From NCBI RefSeq assembly GCF_029784155.1, contig NC_073693.1:284614875-284678874 (forward strand): a DNA stretch of 64,000 nucleotides. The letters run 5' to 3'. Each line of letters opens with the position of its first letter. Within the stretch, counting starts at the first letter, position 1. The position numbers and the translations under genes were made by a program. This document shows, piece by piece, positions 1 through 11,949 of the stretch. The notes under the pieces were generated by a model that saw nothing but the letters and a program-made list of their open reading frames with translations, was not told the origin of the DNA and did no database searches. This stretch comes from Uranotaenia lowii (lineage: Eukaryota; Arthropoda; Insecta; Diptera; Culicidae).

Positions 1-3000
1 TAATTTTTCTCTTACAGCTTCACTTTTGGAAATCCTTAAAAATAATTTGTAATTTGTGAGTTTCTTGCATTATTGTTAAATATAACTTACTTTTCCAAAA
101 GGCAAACTTCAAATCAAAATTTTGTCATTTTGAAAAAAAAAACTGTAGAAGCCTAAATTGATGATCGTTAAAACTCGTTTAATGTAAACTTGGAGCCGAA
201 ATCTGACGCCAAATTAAAACTGAGGAAGTAAAATTTCTTTCAATTCAGTTATAGTATAGACAAAAAAAATATAATTGAAGTGTTTTAATATTTTTCAATT
301 GGTTTCAAGATAGTAATTTGACAAATTGACAAAAAGTCTTGGTTCTCAGAAATTCTACAGACTGTTTTACCGTTTACCATTAAGGTTTTTTTTATGTGAT
401 AAGTCAAAAAGATACTTCACAATTCTTCCATTTTCGAGGCACATTTTTTCTCTGTAACACTATAATCCGCTCTTAAGTATTAATATGACACTATTGGATG
501 TTTGGCGGCTTGTAATTTTATTCGGTCGCATCCAAATAAAAAAATTCTCAAAGAATTCTTGGAATCTTTAATTTTGTATAATAACTTTTTCAATGGACAA
601 ACACCGAAAGCCCAGGGAAAAAAACTCCTTAATCAGATCTTGAGTGTCAATTTGACACTCCTCGCTTTGAAAAATATTTCTCTTGTTTCTCAACCGTTTT
701 TCACAAAATTTATAATAATGCAAACCTTGTAATGTAACTCAAATATGATTTTTAGACAAAGTCTAAAACAAAATTTCGAAAAAAAAATCATACTTCGGAA
801 AAAAGACTCTAGATCAACTACGGAATGCTCAAAAAAAGAAAGCTGAAGTTAGAAGCTATACGTTTCACATAAAGATTTTTTTTTGAAATTTTTGGTGTAA
901 AAACCTTGTTATTAACTTTTTCCAATTTGCAATTTCTCAGATTTTCTTGCACTTCAATTCAACTTTGCATTGGATTTTGAGTATATTCACGCAAGACTCT
1001 TGCAATAAAATTTATATTCATCAGAAAGAAAATTTCATACCAATTTTAGTGGTGTAAATAAGTAAGTGCTGTTTTAACACCACTTTTTAACAATTTTTTT
1101 GTCATGATCTTCATGAGTTTAAAGAAAAGTATAACCTTATATGCAAAGTAGAGCTTCCAACTTCAGTAGGGACTGTAACGGGTTAAAATTTCAGGGACGA
1201 ATAATGGTTAGTACCAGTGAAAAAGTCAGGTTTCCTCTAATCAAAACACATATGCTAAGATATTACATTCGGATTTCAGCTTTCTCTAGACGATTTAAAG
1301 TGGAATTATTTTTTTTTTAAATTGTGTATTCAAAAATCAAATGTTAGCTTGACAAAACTAGATCTATTTTTTAAGTTTTAAGTTCGACAAAAACCTTTGA
1401 AAAAAAAAAGAAATAGCTCAACTAAAACCTCTCTGAAACACTGAAGTTCGGATAAAAGATGTGATCCAGTATTCAAAATCAGACAGGACCCAATTTTATA
1501 GTTTGTTCCAAATTTTTTAAAAACAAATTAACAAATAGGTTTTACGCATTCTGAACACAGATTTTTTTTGTTTGATGGTTTGAAATTGAGAATATTCATT
1601 TGGATAAGAAAATTCCATATTAGTTCGATAACCAGAATTCGAAATTTGTACAAATTTTATTAGACTGGAAGAAAAAAAAATAATCCAAATATTTGAAAAT
1701 TAACATGGGAGATCAAAGTATTCCGTGCTTCGGACATCACATAAACATTTTTGAGCTCCTGGTTTTCGTAAATTTTTAGAGTTTTTTCTAATAAAAGTGG
1801 TTCCAACAGGATAAAGTTTTGAATATGAACCCAATCTATTCACACTCCTGGAATCGTGATATCAGAATTGCTGAAATTCAACATCGTTTTTTTTATCACT
1901 TGGAGAATTGAACCGCAGCCTTTCAAAAAAGAGTTATATCTATTAGTTAGCAACGAACCTTGCTTGATTTTTTTATACCTGTATCAGAGTTTCTAAATTT
2001 CAATGAATTGAAACCTTCGTTTTTTCTTGGGTCAAGTAATTTTACATGTATGCAACATGAAACTAACATACAGGCACAATTTTCCCAATTGTTTAGAAAA
2101 CGTGCCGCTATTAAGCCTATCTCTTTTTTGATCCCTCATGCACAGTGGTCCAGAATGGCCGGAAGTAAAACTCTCATTTTAACTGTTAAGTGTTTCAGAA
2201 CATTTGCTCGTATGAGTGTTCTTCACAACGTGAAAGTATTAAAAATTAGCTATTTATTTACTTTAGCCTACTACAATAAAAAAATTAACTTTTTATGTTG
2301 GAGAGACAGCGGCAAAATATCATCTACAAAGTTGTAGAAATCATCAAAATTTGAAATATTGCTGAATAAATAAATGTGCTCTCTCTATGGAGGGTAGAGT
2401 TCTTTTAGTTTGAAACATACTTGCTTTACACACATGTTTTTATACTTAACTATTCTAAGTTCAGGATTAACATGAATAGAATATTCTAAGCATTTGTCAA
2501 GACGCACGTTTTTCTCGAGATTCCAATGTCTAAGACATTTCAATCCAAAATTATCACAATTTTAAATTTCATCCTTCCTCAACTGTACGAACACCTATGG
2601 CATAATTGTGAAATATGAATAAAATGAATAAAAATACTGTAAGCATAAGTTTTTTGAGTTATTAGTTTTTGACGAGAAAATAGAAATAAATTGTCATCAT
2701 GAATGAATGATTCATGTTGGTGTCTTAAGATGAAACCTACAACATCAATAGGGCTTTAGGTATTGTAGAATATTTGATGATACAATGGTATTTATAAAAA
2801 CTTTTTAAAGCGTATTTACGATTTTCCATAAAGAAGTAGACTACTAAAATTTTAATTTTTTTTAAAGATGATGAAATTTAAAGGCGTTGTGCTGATCTGT
2901 TTCGTCAGACCATTTTCTGATTTTCGGGTAGGGAAATAAGAACGACTGTTTATTGTGTACATTGCCTTAATTACAACTTTTCCCGCTTAATGATGAACCA

Positions 3001-3184
3001 AATTACAAAGAAATGAACAACTGGCATCATTATAGCGGTGGACAAATTGTTAGCAATTTAGTCTACTTTACGGCGTTATCATCATCTCAGGGTGACCAAT
3101 AGTGATTCATCAGATCTATGATTTAGTTTAAACCATTGTAAAACTAATGTAAGCTATTGTTTTTTGTCTTTATTTAAGAGGTTT
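1..3184. other. AT-rich intergenic DNA, no gene seen
   Basis: This stretch is very AT-rich with frequent stops in all frames. The short open frames (for example 502-732 and 1960-2337) look like chance translation of A/T runs and have no recognisable domain. The only structure I can support is a dispersed repeat at about 1061-1215 that recurs near 31437-31655. Confidence 0.6.
1061..1215 (+). repeat. Dispersed repeat shared with 31437-31655
   Basis: Both sites read, in the same order: a 'gttttaacaccac / gtttttacaccac' start, 'tcatgatctt', a stretch containing 'cttcag', then 'cagtaacgggt / ctgtaacgggt' and 'ttcagggacg'. The copies are diverged and the second is longer. The family is unknown; no TIR or TSD was seen. 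Confidence 0.5.
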
Positions 3185-3190
3185 TCAGCC

Positions 3191-5866
3191 TAGGATTGGT
3201 CGATCTTGGATCGATCCTTGGAGGATCGATCTTTTCAACTCCGATTTTCGATTTTTTGGATCGATTCTTCGGCCAGGAAAAGATCGATTAGATCAGTTTA
3301 TTTTCGATTCGATTTTTCGATCTATTTTTCTCATTTAGGGGAAATAAGAGCATAATGGCCACATTAAGGAGGACGCTTATTTAACCATAGAAAACAGCTA
3401 TAATATGTGAGTTACATCATTGTTTCGTGTTCAGAGACTAAAAAAAGTCAATTTATTAACAGTATGAAACTTGAAAAAAATAGACATAAACGTTAAAAAT
3501 GCATTTTAAATTTTTGTGCCGAAATCTGAAAATCAATCACTGTAGGGGCACCATAGGCATCATCAATCGGGTCAAGATGAGCTATTTCTGCCGTAGAATT
3601 TAGCAGCGAATTTAATTTGATGAAGTCAACTGAATTATACACTTGACTTATTTACATCTGACGATTTACCTATTGGTAAGGTAATCCAGGGTTGCTAGCG
3701 ATTTTTCGTTTTGAAATTCCAAAGTTTTTCCCGGTTTTTCCCCGGTATTTTCCCGATTGTAAGTGATGACTTGCCCATTTATTATACTCGGTTCTAAATA
3801 TAAAAATCATGGTGAATAAAAAAAATACAATGTAAAAATTATATCCTAAAACTTGCTAACCGGTTAGAAATCATGACAAATCATGACAAATACAAATCTA
3901 TTAACACGTAGGCTTTTCGTATCAAATTGACAGATTTCATGATTTTTTTAAACGAATCTAACGAAAATGCATCTATTCGTTGTTTTGCTCCACAATTTCA
4001 ACAATTTTGCAAAAATAAGTCCGGTTAAATTGATCTTGAAACTATAATGTAGTAGGTATATACTTTTTAGCAAGTGTGAAATTTTCTAGAATTTTAATGA
4101 AGTTAGAGAAAAAAATGTATATTTTGTATAGAAATATGTTAAAAAAATACATCGAAACACAAAACAAAGAATAACTTTAGTAGTGTTCTAGTCATTTGAA
4201 CTAAAGATTCGTGAAAATATAGAAAATTGTGTATAATACAGGTCAGAAATTTAATGGTTGGAATGAAAGCTGTCATTTTGTATAAGGTTAAAGACCTTGA
4301 ATCAAAGATGAACTTGGATTTCGACAGGAGCTTTTTTCGATACAATTTTTACATAAGACATAGGAAACTTTAAGCAAAAGATTAACGTAGGAAGAATTAA
4401 ACACTAAACACTTGCGATAAAATGCTTCGTTCCTCAGGCTAATTCAAACGAAATGCACAACAACAACAAAATTGAAAAATCTTTGCTCTTTGCATAAATT
4501 TATTAAAACTAAACTGGTACAGTCGAACCTGGATAAAGAAGAAACCTCTATAAGTGAGAGAAAACACCAACTTCCTAGGTTTTTAAAGCACAAAACCTAA
4601 TAAAATGACAGTGTAAAACCACTATAAGCTAGAGTCCTTTTCCTGACTAGACCAAGGAAATAAGATAAAATACCAGGATTGTATTGAAGTTTTGGAACCA
4701 AAAGAATATTGGGTTACCAAAGAGCAAATATCCACAGTTCCATATTGAAACTCACTCGAGAAAACTTCGAACTGATGCATCAACTGGTTTCTTATAAATC
4801 AGTGGATTTTTATCATATACACATTGAATAGCTGTATTTCTAGATCATTTTAATGCTTTTATATGTTGCTGATCCTCTATAAAAAAGAATCTGGTTTAGT
4901 TAGAAACCTCTTTAAACGAGAAAAAAAAATTTATCGACTTTCGACTACAGTTAGTTTTGTTGATAATAGTTTCATTATTAAATTCATAACATTTGAGTTT
5001 TGCTTGTAAGTGTAGCACACGTGGAGAATCACATATTGCTCCGTAATAAGTTGAAAATACGATTAAAACTTCGTTTCTGAGATAAATCTATATTGAGACT
5101 GTCAAAAACTACTCTTAAATTTAGAAACTTTTTAAAAATATTTTTGACATTCCGTGAAAGAAATTCAAGTATAACAATTTTCCCGGTGAGGTGCCGAAAT
5201 TCCCGGGTTTTTCCCGGTTTCCCGGTGACGCGATGACATTCCAAAGTTTTTCCCGGTTTTCCCGGTTTTCCCGGTTCGCTAGCAACCCTGGTAATCAGAA
5301 AACTCGAGCTCGATTCCTGGTCGAGACGAATTTTTTTTCATGATCAGTTAAAAAATAATTTTAGAAATTTTCAGTTTCTATCAATACAATTTTGCAAAAT
5401 TACTTTTTTTCAAAAAATTAATTAATTTGTTTTTTTGATTTTTTTTCTGCATATTTTGTTTGATAACTCTAATATACATTAGACAATCCTAATAAAAAAA
5501 CCTTGAAATAATTTCTTTAAATCTCTTGAATTTTCTTGTAAGTACATTTCTTAAAAATATCAAAGCGGTTCCGAGATTTTTAGATTTTGATTGGTGTTGA
5601 TTTTTAACACTTACTCCGGTTCACCTTACATAAAAGCGCCCAAAATTTTATTCTTTCCATATGTAGAAAGATTATACAAATTTGAAATTTCGTGTCTGTT
5701 TTTGCATATTTTTAATAAAAAGCAGTTTCCTCTTGTTACAAATGGAAAAGATCGATTAATCGGAGATCGATCTTCAAGCTCCGATTTTTAAGATGGATCG
5801 ATCCCAGAACCGTTCATCTGAATCGATCTTGTAGATCGATCTTTTCCCGAAGATCGAATAGTCCTA
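3191..5866. mobile_element. GATCGATC-rich TIR element with 6-bp TSD
   Basis: The element starts TAGGATTGGTCGATCTT and ends with the imperfect inverse (…GATCGAATAGTCCTA). It is flanked by the direct repeat TCAGCC at 3185-3190 and 5867-5872. Both arms are full of GATCGATC/GGATCGAT motifs. It carries no coding capacity, so it is non-autonomous. About 1.6 kb of its length is a second element (3687-5290) inserted into it. The right arm recurs at 11701-11810. The superfamily is not assigned; the 6-bp TSD is seen directly. Confidence 0.75.
3687..5290. mobile_element. 'CCCGG' TIR element, copy A, nested, 6-bp TSD
   Basis: The termini CAGGGTTGCTAGCGA and TCGCTAGCAACCCTG are perfect inverted repeats. 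They are flanked by GTAATC at 3681-3686 and 5291-5296. The subterminal regions are runs of TTTCCCGGTTTTCCCGG on both sides. The interior is AT-rich without a transposase. A second copy starts at 33538 and shares long interior stretches, for example 'aaccggttagaaatcatgac'. The CAGGG terminus resembles hAT elements, but hAT normally makes an 8-bp TSD, so the class is left open. Confidence 0.8.
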
Positions 5867-5872
5867 TCAGCC

Positions 5873-7780
5873 ACAGGCTGGTTCGCCTCTAAAGTTATTG
5901 TTTTGTTGAAGCTGTTTTTTATTGTTTTTGTTCATTGTTACGTCTACAACTTCACTTTGTGCTTTGTATTTGTACATCATTCGATAAATGTTTGTTTCTT
6001 AATGGACGAACTATGCTAAAAGAATCGCGGTAAATCCGTGCACCTGTGGTAAGTTACTTTAATGATATAAAAACTATGCTTTCAAACCTACAATGTCAGG
6101 TAAAATCCATTATTTATTTACTCAAAATCTTCTTAGTAATGGGTGCTATAGAATGTCTAGTACGAAGAAATTGAGGTGAAACCGTGCACCTATAGTCAAT
6201 TACCATACTCATTCAACATGATTTTCCCCAAAGATAAACAATGTAGTTGAATTTCTTGATAATTATTTGAAAAACTCTAATTAATATTGCATACACCGCA
6301 ATCTTCAATTTTGCAAAAATGAGGTGATTCCGTGCACCCATGGTATATTTTTTTCAATTTCATAACTAAAATATTATATAATACAAATATTCTAAATGGA
6401 AAGAAGTTGCAACTAGTTTATGCCAGTTTTTGTATTTTTATTGTAATAAAACTGTTTGTTTACATTTTGTTTCATACGACGTAACGCGAGATTTGTAAGT
6501 TGACTAAGAATATTTTTGGACATCTAGTAACTTGCGTACTCCTAATAGAGATTATCGTCATCCTTCAGTCAAACCAAGTACAAAGTGTAGCATGGAACTG
6601 TTAAAAATCAAACTAAACCTTTATTACAAGGTGGCATAAGATATTTAAAATCTTGAATCGCTTTATCCTATCCTATCTTTGAAAAGCGCTGCTCAAAAGC
6701 TAACAGTGTAAATAAGAATAATTTTTTAATCCACCTTACTTCGGTTTACCTTGGTTGGAGAAACCTACCAACGGTTTCAAACAAGGGATTGAAATCAAGA
6801 GAGAATTCTTTGCATTTGGAGAGGTAATGATCAAAATTCCACAACTGCCTCACAAATCGCATTAAATTGCAACAGTTCGCTACAATTATCACATTTTCAC
6901 TCTCTCTGAGAACAGGTTTCTCTCAGTTGAACTCAAACCTTCTAATTTTCTCTAACAAATTGGCACAAATTTAAACCAAAATTCAATCATTGGCTGCACA
7001 ATTTGTGTGATCATTGACGAATTTTCTCCCTTCATTTCAGTTCCCCGGTTTCAAAGTACTTGTTGGTAGCTAAGCCTCGTTTCCGAAACCCGTTTGGTTG
7101 TAAAATTGCACACAAACTTTAGCTGCGAAAATTTTGGTTTTTTTTAAAATAAGATACAAATTTAGCCCCAGATTTTGATTCCGAGCACATAGTTTCCTTT
7201 AACCGACTAATCTTTAAACTTTAAAACCTGAATTTTTTTTAAGTGGATCAGTTTTATGACGTGATCTATGCTCAAGAAATTCAACACCATGTAGTGTTGT
7301 GTTTTGTATAATGTAATTTCCTGTCAAATATATAAAATAGGGGTTCTTGTAATCTGATTCTCAGACAATTTCTTTTAAATGTTACGTGTGAAAGCAGTTT
7401 TGTAAAACTTTTTAAAAGATTGTTACTATTTGAGTCAGTTACTCTATGCCACTCACGAAGAGTACTCATAATCGTATATATAATGCCTGAATGATTATTT
7501 GTTTTATGTTGCATGTCCCGTACAGTAGGATAGAACATAATAAACATTATTAAAATCGAGGTTAAAATTGTTAAAATTTCATAATAAATAAATAGCTAAA
7601 ATAGGGAACTCCTAACGGTCACATTGAATTTGAAAACACATTCCACAAAACACAATATACACAAACTGGAATAAAAGTATAAAGCGTGAAGAAGATAGTA
7701 CGATGAAAAAGCTAATAGGATAAAAGGACAATCGCTGTGGAACTGGAAAATGTGGTATAAAAAGGAAATTAAGTAAAATC
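5873..7780. other. AT-rich intergenic DNA with a small tandem repeat
   Basis: No supported gene. The ORFs at 7281-7547 and elsewhere lack any domain or consistent codon pattern. The block 6028-6345 is a three-copy tandem repeat. A 35-bp piece at about 6385-6420 (…ATTCTAAATGGAAAGAAGTT…) recurs at about 56543-56578. Confidence 0.5.
6028..6345 (+). repeat. Three-copy tandem repeat, period about 143 bp
   Basis: The motif 'gaggtgaaaccgtgcaccta' recurs in diverged form at about 6030, 6172 and 6317, each time followed by 'tggtaa/agtcaa/tggtat'. The copies are degenerate between these motifs. Confidence 0.55.
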
Positions 7781-8415
7781 GACTACCGGGAAGGTCTTTT
7801 CCAATTCCGACTTCCGCCAGATACAGTTCGACTCCGTGGAAAAGTTCCGCGTCTCTGACAGCAAAATATAGATCAGGTAAATTTACATTATTTCTCGGTA
7901 GTGCGCGAAAATCCCTAATTGCCCTCGATTCCTTAGGACCCATTGATAGCTCATTCGCCAAAGCTTGTGGTGAGACCACATAGAGGTCCGTCGCCAAACA
8001 CACCCTCCCGCCATCGTTAACCAGCTTGTTAAACAGTTCTGGAAGCTGCTACGGCTGGAAGGAAAACTTGTCCAGGGCCGCCCTAAGGACGTATCCTAAA
8101 GTTAGGTGTGTGACAACGATAGCTGGAAGCAGCCACAGGTCCCCGCAAATCCTGAGTCCTGAACACGGCTTCGCCATTGTTCCCGTTCGCCACGTGGAAT
8201 CCCACGAATCCCAAAGTACCCCGCAGCAGCAGTTCCAGTTGGCCGGCCACCCCCGCACACTACACTACACACAGCTGAGAATTATAAGATAGGACAATAA
8301 ACGTTTAAACTAAAAAGTCCGGAGTTTTGGTTTCCTTAGTCTAGTGTCACTTCCTTGTCAGAAGCCGATCCGAGGTTTTTCGCAACCTCTGCTCCGCTGA
8401 GCTAACAAAAAGAGG
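7781..8415. other. GC-richer block, possible LTR-retroelement remnant
   Basis: The base composition changes sharply from the surrounding AT-rich DNA. The minus strand is open over 7596-8003 and its upstream half has balanced coding-like composition. I do not recognise a family. The plus-strand stretch from about 8109 (TGTGACAACG…) to about 8409 (…GCTAACA), with an AATAAA at about 8293, has the general look of an LTR. No second LTR, primer-binding site or TSD is visible. An alternative is an old exon or UTR of a host gene. Confidence 0.3.
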
Positions 8416-9800
8416 CCGCATGAGGCACACCCTCACCAGAATCCCCTTGGCTTGACCAAGGATTCGAGGGATATTGTAGCAGGCCCTTCTGGTCAGCTAA
8501 TAGTAAGATCGAGAAATTTTTGGCATTATCTTTATTTTTTTTTTGAAGAGTGGCATTCTACCGGTAATCTTTCATGTCGGTGTTTTCAAAGTCTTGTTTT
8601 TGAATTTTGTTTCGATGCATTGACTAACCTTAACAAAATGCATAGATTACAACTTCTAAAGGACAGTAAAGCTTAAAGTTAATGATGTGTAGTCTTACAG
8701 TAAAGATAACAGGCACTTATGGTAGGTAATTGTTGCTGTTATTCACACATTTCCGTAATTAATCACGCTTTTAAACGTTCAGACAAGGAGATTCACCTCA
8801 GTCAGTCAACCCAGTCAGTTCACACGTAATTACTCAATTTATAAGCAACAACAGCGCTGGCATTAAATTGATACGACCGAAAGTGTCACTCCTTGCTTTG
8901 CTTTCTTACTTTTGCTGATGCCGGGGGGTGATCAGATGTCAAACTTTCATCACCGAGCTCTTGCTTTGCTTCTGCTTAGTTGATTTTTCTGGGCACACAA
9001 CGTTTCAACGTTTTTTTTCTTCTCTTTCGTCTCTTTTATTTTCCGTTAACTTCTTGTAGTTGATTCCAACTTCTTCTGTTTAGTATTCAGCGAGCCAGTA
9101 GTGAGTGTGCCGGTTGATTTGATTTCTGACTAAAATGACAGCTGCCCGGGGTTTGCAAATTTCAAAAAAAACTTTCTCTCCATCCATATAACTACCCTCA
9201 AACGAAACGAAACGCGAGTGGCGTACCTTCAAATGCCCTGCCTGGCCGTTGTGTGCAAATCAGATATCTTAATAACTGCTGCAAGCAACCGACTTACTTT
9301 ATGCGACAATGTTATTGCCCCGGTTGCGATTCTCCTGTAATAAATTGAAAGTCGGGTAATCCGAAACTTTGGGAGCGTTTGTTCAGTGCCAGCTGATGAT
9401 GATGATGTTGGCGATGACGTTGACGAGTCTAGGTTTGTTGAGTTGTGCAATGTTCGTTGACGTTTGCAATACACTTAACTGGAACTGGAATTATACCGAT
9501 TCCTTGGGCAGCTGCAGGCTGCGAGAGGTGACATTTTGACGAGGCGATGCAACCTCGTCAAGAAACGTCACGCACCGGATTAAATGACAAACCCCGAATG
9601 CATAACATCGTGGTGGATGGAGCGCGTGTCGTCTTGCGAATACAAACGTTTTTGTTGAGAGTTACTGGATTTTTTTTTGCAAATCGTCTTCTCCACAGCG
9701 GGTTCATGAGTTGATTACCGAAACACAATCTGCTCAATTTAAGCATTTGTTGCGTAATGACAATAAAAACACCACAACAAGCCACAATTTAGTTTGCATT
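8416..9800. other. Moderately GC-rich unique sequence, function not seen
   Basis: The sequence from about 8760 to 9790 is less AT-rich than its neighbours and carries short trinucleotide runs (GATGATGATG at about 9396). It resembles regulatory or untranslated DNA near an insect gene more than TE debris. The one ATG context examined (about 9134) closes within 20 codons. No coding exon can be defended. Confidence 0.3.
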
Positions 9801-10384
9801 TGTCATCGGATATGGGTTGAAGATTGTACAACGAATAATACTACTCGCACACTACAGTACAGTAGATTTTAAAGAAGTTCGCCTGTAAGGATTTTATGTG
9901 CCAACTTTCCGATGTCAAAAAGTGCATGCATAGCATTGAAACTCTTTACGGTATTTTTTAACGGTTGCCATATTACAGCAAAAAACCACTGTAAAGTCTT
10001 GGATTTTCGCCATTTTTTTCCCCGTTAATGGTTCTTATGTTGGAAATAGATTTTAACCTGATTCCGAAGCAAGCTCTTGAGATAAGTAATATGAAGTTTT
10101 TCTAGACTCCTACTGTTTGAATTTCTCAAAAAAGTCATTTTACTTTCTTCGTTATTTACCATCGAAGATTTAAATTCAAATACATACTAGATTTTTACAT
10201 TCATTTTAATGTGTTTCGGTGAATACTTTCATCTGAAGGGTGTTAGGATAAAAAGTGTTCCAACTAAATTGTGTGTAAATCGTTTTTTTTTGTACTAAAA
10301 TTTTTATTTAAAAAAATCAATATGTTCAACATGTATAGAAGACGGAAAAAATACTTAGTTAAGATTCCGGTCGTCCTAATCCGC
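9801..10384. other. AT-rich DNA, nothing recognised
   Basis: No ORF, repeat or motif beyond A/T tracts is supported here. Confidence 0.5.
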
Positions 10385-10460
10385 AGCTTAACCGCAGTCT
10401 GTGGCGTACAGGATAGTCTTCTAATCTTCTAAGCCAGCGGGCATGAGATCGAATCCGGTA
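10385..10460 (+). repeat. tRNA-like sequence, probable SINE remnant
   Basis: The stretch contains an A-box-like GTGGCGTACAGGATAG (10401-10416) and, about 30 nt on, a B-box-like GAGATCGAATCC (10445-10456). This matches the layout of an internal Pol III promoter. It does not fold as an obvious functional tRNA and lacks a recognisable 3' tail. It directly abuts the 5' TIR of the DD37E element. Confidence 0.4.
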
Positions 10461-10473
10461 GCGGCATACATTA

Positions 10474-11697
10474 AGGGTGTAACGGTCCAAATTTGGTCAA
10501 TATCAACTTGACATATTTCTTTCAATTTTGAATTTAAAAAACCTGAACACCCCTCATTTTGAAGGTGTGTGTATGTAGAATGTTGCATCTGTTTTGATTC
10601 TGGAATTCACTCTTCAGTTGTCAAAATGCCGTCCAAGGAAGAAGAGCAGCGTATCAAAATTTTGCTCACGCATCTCGAAAATCCGAGCTACTCACACGCA
10701 AAGCTGGCAAAATCTCTTGTTGCCAAATCAACCGTTACAAATGTAATTAAAGTGTTTGGGGAACGTTTGTCGACAGCCAGGAAGTCTGGATCGGGGGAAA
10801 TCGAAAACCGGAAGCCGCTGAGACGACAAAGAGAGTTGCCGGTAGTTTCAAGCGAAACCCTAACCTCTCTCTCCGAGATGCCGCAAATAAGCTGGGTGTA
10901 TTGTGTACAACCGTGCATCGAGCCAAAAAACGAGCCGGACTATCGACTTAAAAGAAGGTAGTGACTCCAAATCGCGATGATAAACAAAATACGACGGCCA
11001 AAGCGCGATCCCGCAGGCTGTACACGACGATGCTGACGAAGTTTGACTTTGTGGTGATGGACGACGAAACCTTCGTCAAAGCCGACTACAAGAAATTGTC
11101 AAAGTTCGCGAAGAAATATCTGGTTTGGCAAGCCATCTGTACCTGTGGCTTGAAAAGCAGCATTTTCATAGCTTCCGGGACTGTCAACCAAGAAATTTAC
11201 GTGAAAGAATGTTTGAATAAACGTCTGCTGCCTTTCCTGAAGAAACACGGTTGTTCCGTACTGTTTTGGCCGGATTTGGCATCTTGCCATTACGGTAAAA
11301 AGGCCATGGAGTGGTACGCTGCCAACAACGTGCAGGTGGTTCCCAAGGACAAGAACCCTACCAACACGCCAGAGCTCCGCCCAATCGAGAAATACTGGGC
11401 TATGGTCAAGCGAAACCTAAAGAAGACCAAAAAACTGCTAAAGACGAGCAGCAGTTCAAGGCAAACTGGCTTTCTGCGGCGAAGAAGGTGGACAAGGTGG
11501 CTGTACAAAATCTGATGGCAGGGATTAAGCGTAAGGCCCGGCAATTCGGATTTGGAAAAGCGGAAGCCTAACTGAATATTTTTCCTGAATTTTATACTAA
11601 TTAAACTTGAAAAAGAATTTTTATTTGATTTTTTAAATAAACGATTCCACCAATTTACACGCGTTTTCCCTTGACCAAATTTTGACCGTATCACCCT
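10474..11697 (+). mobile_element. DD37E Tc1/mariner-type element, copy 1
   Basis: TIRs of about 27 bp frame the unit. The left one (10474-10500) begins AGGGTGTAACGGTC and ends AAATTTGGTCAA. The right one (11671-11697) is its imperfect inverse. A TA lies directly left of the element; on the right the TA is offset by one extra T. The interior is a broken transposase gene. The D-x37-E spacing is, from general knowledge, that of the ITmD37E group found in mosquitoes. Confidence 0.85.
10626..11571 (+). pseudogene. DD37E transposase, frameshifted
   Basis: Translation starts at ATG 10626 with a helix-turn-helix-like N-terminus. The frame then shifts near 10810-10960, so the second helix-turn-helix region continues in another frame. 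The catalytic half (10961 on) shows MDDETFVKAD (first Asp), then WPDLASCHY (second Asp) and ELRPIEKYW (Glu), with 37 residues between the second Asp and the Glu. About 20 residues normally found between the first Asp region and 'SKFAKKY' are missing. A further frameshift near 11440 moves the C-terminus into the frame ending at 11571. All three catalytic acids survive, but the gene cannot make a full transposase. Similar decayed copies lie at 14395-14964 and 61293-62275. Confidence 0.85.
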
Positions 11698-11700
11698 TTA

Positions 11701-11810
11701 ATCGGAGATCGATCTTCAAGCTAAAATTTTTTAGATGGATCGATCCTAGAACCGCTCATCTGGATCGATCTTGAAGATTGATCTTTTCCCGAAGATCGAA
11801 CAATCCTAAT
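11701..11810 (+). repeat. Right-arm fragment of the GATCGATC element
   Basis: The stretch is nearly identical to about 5756-5866 (for example GGAGATCGATCTTCAAGCT, CTTTTCCCGAAGATCGAA). It ends with the same type of terminus (…CAATCCTA). Only this arm is present. It abuts the DD37E element. Confidence 0.75.
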
Positions 11811-11949
11811 TCAAAGAATGGTTGTGAGATAAACTGCTTCTTATTGCCTCCTTGTTCAGCTTTGATGACTAATCACAATCAGTTTATATTTTTGCAATGA
11901 AACGCTAGAAGCATTCTACCGAAAAAAGAATCTCTAATTATTTTACTAA

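Noticed and set aside
8026..8292. Plus and minus ORFs in the 8.0-8.3 kb GC-rich block as host genes
   Set aside because: Both strands are open only because of GC content; no domain, no consistent start, and the block may be an LTR fragment.
10688..11694. Minus-strand ORFs across the DD37E element
   Set aside because: They are shadows of the plus-strand transposase.
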